Of a stretch of 64,000 bases of DNA, positions 62,366 through 64,000 are shown piece by piece (position 1 is the first letter of the stretch; every line of letters begins with the position of its first letter). This DNA comes from JAVVTQ01 sp036653595 (GTDB lineage: Bacteria; Bacillota; Clostridia; Oscillospirales; Ruminococcaceae): positions 1-64,000 of the forward strand of contig JAVVTQ010000004.1 of the NCBI GenBank assembly GCA_036653595.1, written 5' to 3'. The notes under the pieces are model-generated. The model saw nothing but the letters and a program-made list of their open reading frames with translations, made no database searches and had not been told where the DNA came from. A program made the position numbers and the translations under genes.

Positions 62366-64000
62366 ATGGATTTCACACCGGACAAAATTCGCAATGTTAT
62401 GCTGTGTGGACACAGCTCAAGCGGAAAGACCTCGCTTGCCGAGGCCTTGCTGTTTGCAACAAAATCAACGGACAGATTCGGCACGATTGCCGACGGCACA
62501 ACCGTCATGGATTCCGACCCGGAGGAGATACGCAGAAAAGTGTCAATTTCACTTTCTGTAGCACCGCTCGAATTCGAGAACACAAAAATCAACCTGATTG
62601 ATGTGCCGGGACTTTTTGACTTTGAGCTTGGAATTTACGAGGGGATTAAGGCTGCCGACGGTGTCGTCATCTGTGTTTCCGCACGCTCCGGTGTTTCGGT
62701 GGGTCAGCAGAAAGCATTTAAGCTTGCCTTAAAGCACAATAAGGCGAGAATGTTCTATATGAGCAAGATGGCGACAGAAAACGCCGACTTTGCAAAGACC
62801 TTTGACAGCCTGAAAGCCTCCTTTGGGTCTTCTGTCTGTCCGGTTGTCGTCCCTGTGCAAAGAGAGGGCAAGCCGAACGTATATGTCGATTTGCTTGAGA
62901 TGAAGGGGTATACCTACACCGATGGAAAAGCGTCCCTCTCCGATATTCCCGACACAGACGGCTACATTGAAGAACTCGTTCACGAGCTCAACGAAGCGGT
63001 CGCCGAAACAGACGAGACACTCATGGAGAAATTCTTTGCGGACGAGCCCCTGACCCATGACGAAATCGTGACGGCAATAAGAAAGGCCGCAAAGGACGGC
63101 GCGCTTGTGCCGGTAATCTGTGGAGACAGCCAGACGATGGAGGGCATTGATCTCGCACTGCGATACATAAAACGCTTCCAGCCGTCACCTGCCGACAAGG
63201 AGAGCGTTGAGGTAACCGATAAGGACAACAATAAAGTATCGATAAAATACGACCCGTCGGGTCCGTTGGTTGCATATGTGTTTAAGACGGTGGCAGACCC
63301 ATTCGTCGGAAAGCTGTCGTTTGTCAAGGTTGTCAGCGGAAGACTCACCTCCGACGCCGCCATAGTAAACGCCACGACAGGAGAGCAGGAGCGCCCCGGA
63401 AAGCTGCTGGGAATAAAGGGCAAAAAGCAGCTTGACGTAAAAGAAATAGTCGCGGGAGATATCGGCGCAGTGACAAAGCTTGCCGACACAAAAACCGGCG
63501 ACACACTCTGCTTGGCCGGCAAGGTATTTAAATTAGAGCCTATAGAATTTCCGGCGCCTTGCATGTCAATGGCGGTGTTTACAAAAAACAAGGGAGATGA
63601 GAGCAAGGTTGTCTCGTCTATCCAAAAAATCATCGAAGAGGACAGAACGGTAAAATATTATGTGGACAGCAACACCGCGCAGCAGATTCTCTCGGGTTTG
63701 GGAGAGCAGCACCTCGATGTTGTAGTGACAAAAATAAAGTCGAAATTTGGCGTTGAGCTGGGACTTGAGGTTCCCCGCATCGCTTATCGCGAGACAATTC
63801 GCGCAACGGCCGAAGCAGAGGGCAAACACAAGAAACAGTCCGGAGGTTCTGGCCAGTACGGCGTCGTCTCAATTAAATTTGAGCCGCTCATGAACGGCGA
63901 AGATTTTGAATTTGTCAATGCCATTGTCGGAGGCGTTGTGCCCAAGGAATATATCCCGGCGGTTGAAAAGGGACTTCGCGAGGCGCTGCAGCACGGTGTT
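62366..64000 (+). CDS. EF-G-like translation factor GTPase (partial; runs off the window)
   Basis: The first 545 residues of a FusA paralogue of the type found in many Clostridia beside canonical EF-G. The P-loop is GHSSSGKTS near residue 13, and G3 is DVPGLFDF. G4, normally NKxD, reads SKMATENAD, with both Asn and Asp lost, so guanine specificity may be changed. Domain II (about 290-400), III (GLGEQHLDVVV) and IV (SGGSGQYGVV) follow in EF-G order. ATG 62366 has GGAGGAAA about 10 nt upstream. No stop is reached at 64000. Role in translation is inferred. Confidence 0.88.
   Translation, partial: MDFTPDKIRNVMLCGHSSSGKTSLAEALLFATKSTDRFGTIADGTTVMDSDPEEIRRKVSISLSVAPLEFENTKINLIDVPGLFDFELGIYEGIKAADGVVICVSARSGVSVGQQKAFKLALKHNKARMFYMSKMATENADFAKTFDSLKASFGSSVCPVVVPVQREGKPNVYVDLLEMKGYTYTDGKASLSDIPDTDGYIEELVHELNEAVAETDETLMEKFFADEPLTHDEIVTAIRKAAKDGALVPVICGDSQTMEGIDLALRYIKRFQPSPADKESVEVTDKDNNKVSIKYDPSGPLVAYVFKTVADPFVGKLSFVKVVSGRLTSDAAIVNATTGEQERPGKLLGIKGKKQLDVKEIVAGDIGAVTKLADTKTGDTLCLAGKVFKLEPIEFPAPCMSMAVFTKNKGDESKVVSSIQKIIEEDRTVKYYVDSNTAQQILSGLGEQHLDVVVTKIKSKFGVELGLEVPRIAYRETIRATAEAEGKHKKQSGGSGQYGVVSIKFEPLMNGEDFEFVNAIVGGVVPKEYIPAVEKGLREALQHGV

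Noticed and set aside
1..64000. tRNA, rRNA, CRISPR arrays, insertion sequences, phage genes
   Set aside because: No T-arm words, repeat-spacer arrays or transposase motifs were seen on either strand.

Overview
The window looks like chromosomal DNA of an anaerobic member of the Clostridia (Bacillota), probably an Oscillospirales-type lineage. The evidence is the set of genes: the DUF951-prfA-sua5-coaE cluster, adjacent hisS and aspS, DUF4364, DUF4230, the GGGtGRT protein with its Fe-S scaffold partner, queH, a split chromate transporter and a QSSS-type Na/Pi cotransporter with a PhoU tail. Shine-Dalgarno sites are strong, TTG starts are common, and several promoters match TTGaca-17-TATAAT closely. 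No tRNA, rRNA, CRISPR array, phage or transposase was recognised. The lineage is inferred from gene content only.

Layout. 0-6.4 kb, mostly minus strand: Ca2+ P-type ATPase, PflA-like radical SAM protein, DUF4230 protein, DUF4364 regulator and an S1-domain protein. 6.5-11 kb, plus: translation and cofactor cluster (DUF951, RF1, threonylcarbamoyl-AMP synthase, dephospho-CoA kinase, M18 aminopeptidase). 11-15.7 kb: zinc-ribbon membrane protein, a eukaryote-type hexokinase and an ABC exporter pair. 15.8-22.3 kb: catalase under a 20-bp palindrome, then an RND exporter with a coiled-coil insertion and its TetR regulator under a near-perfect 20-bp operator. 22.4-31.2 kb: NAD synthetase, metallophosphoesterase, DUF362 ferredoxin-like protein, split chromate transporter, Na/Pi cotransporter, alkyladenine glycosylase and an isochorismatase-fold hydrolase. 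31.3-36.8 kb, minus: hisS-aspS-C_GCAxxG-yccF-cls. 36.9-40.2 kb, minus: zapA(long)-dut-maf-minD-like-mgsA. 40.3-44.6 kb: glycogen phosphorylase and a GH13 hydrolase (alpha-glucan breakdown). 44.8-51 kb: queH with a DUF1461 protein, a class A PBP with a long acidic cytoplasmic tail, a histidine phosphatase and an XRE regulator. 51-56 kb: secA, then the Fe-S scaffold/GGGtGRT pair. 56-64 kb: PHP phosphoesterase and OGG1-like glycosylase, a gap with DnaA-box-like words, a small membrane protein, RlmB-type methyltransferase, a large protein that looks like a catalytically dead P-type ATPase, and the start of an EF-G paralogue with a broken guanine-specificity motif.

The most unusual items are the degenerate P1B-ATPase-like membrane protein at 59.2-62.2 kb, the EF-G-like GTPase just after it with SKMA in place of NKxD, the scaffold/GGGtGRT pair, the RND pump whose porter domain carries about 225 residues of predicted coiled coil, and the DnaA-box-like cluster at 57.8 kb. 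Most remaining genes are housekeeping. Starts were chosen by Shine-Dalgarno spacing, so several proteins are shorter than the longest open frame.
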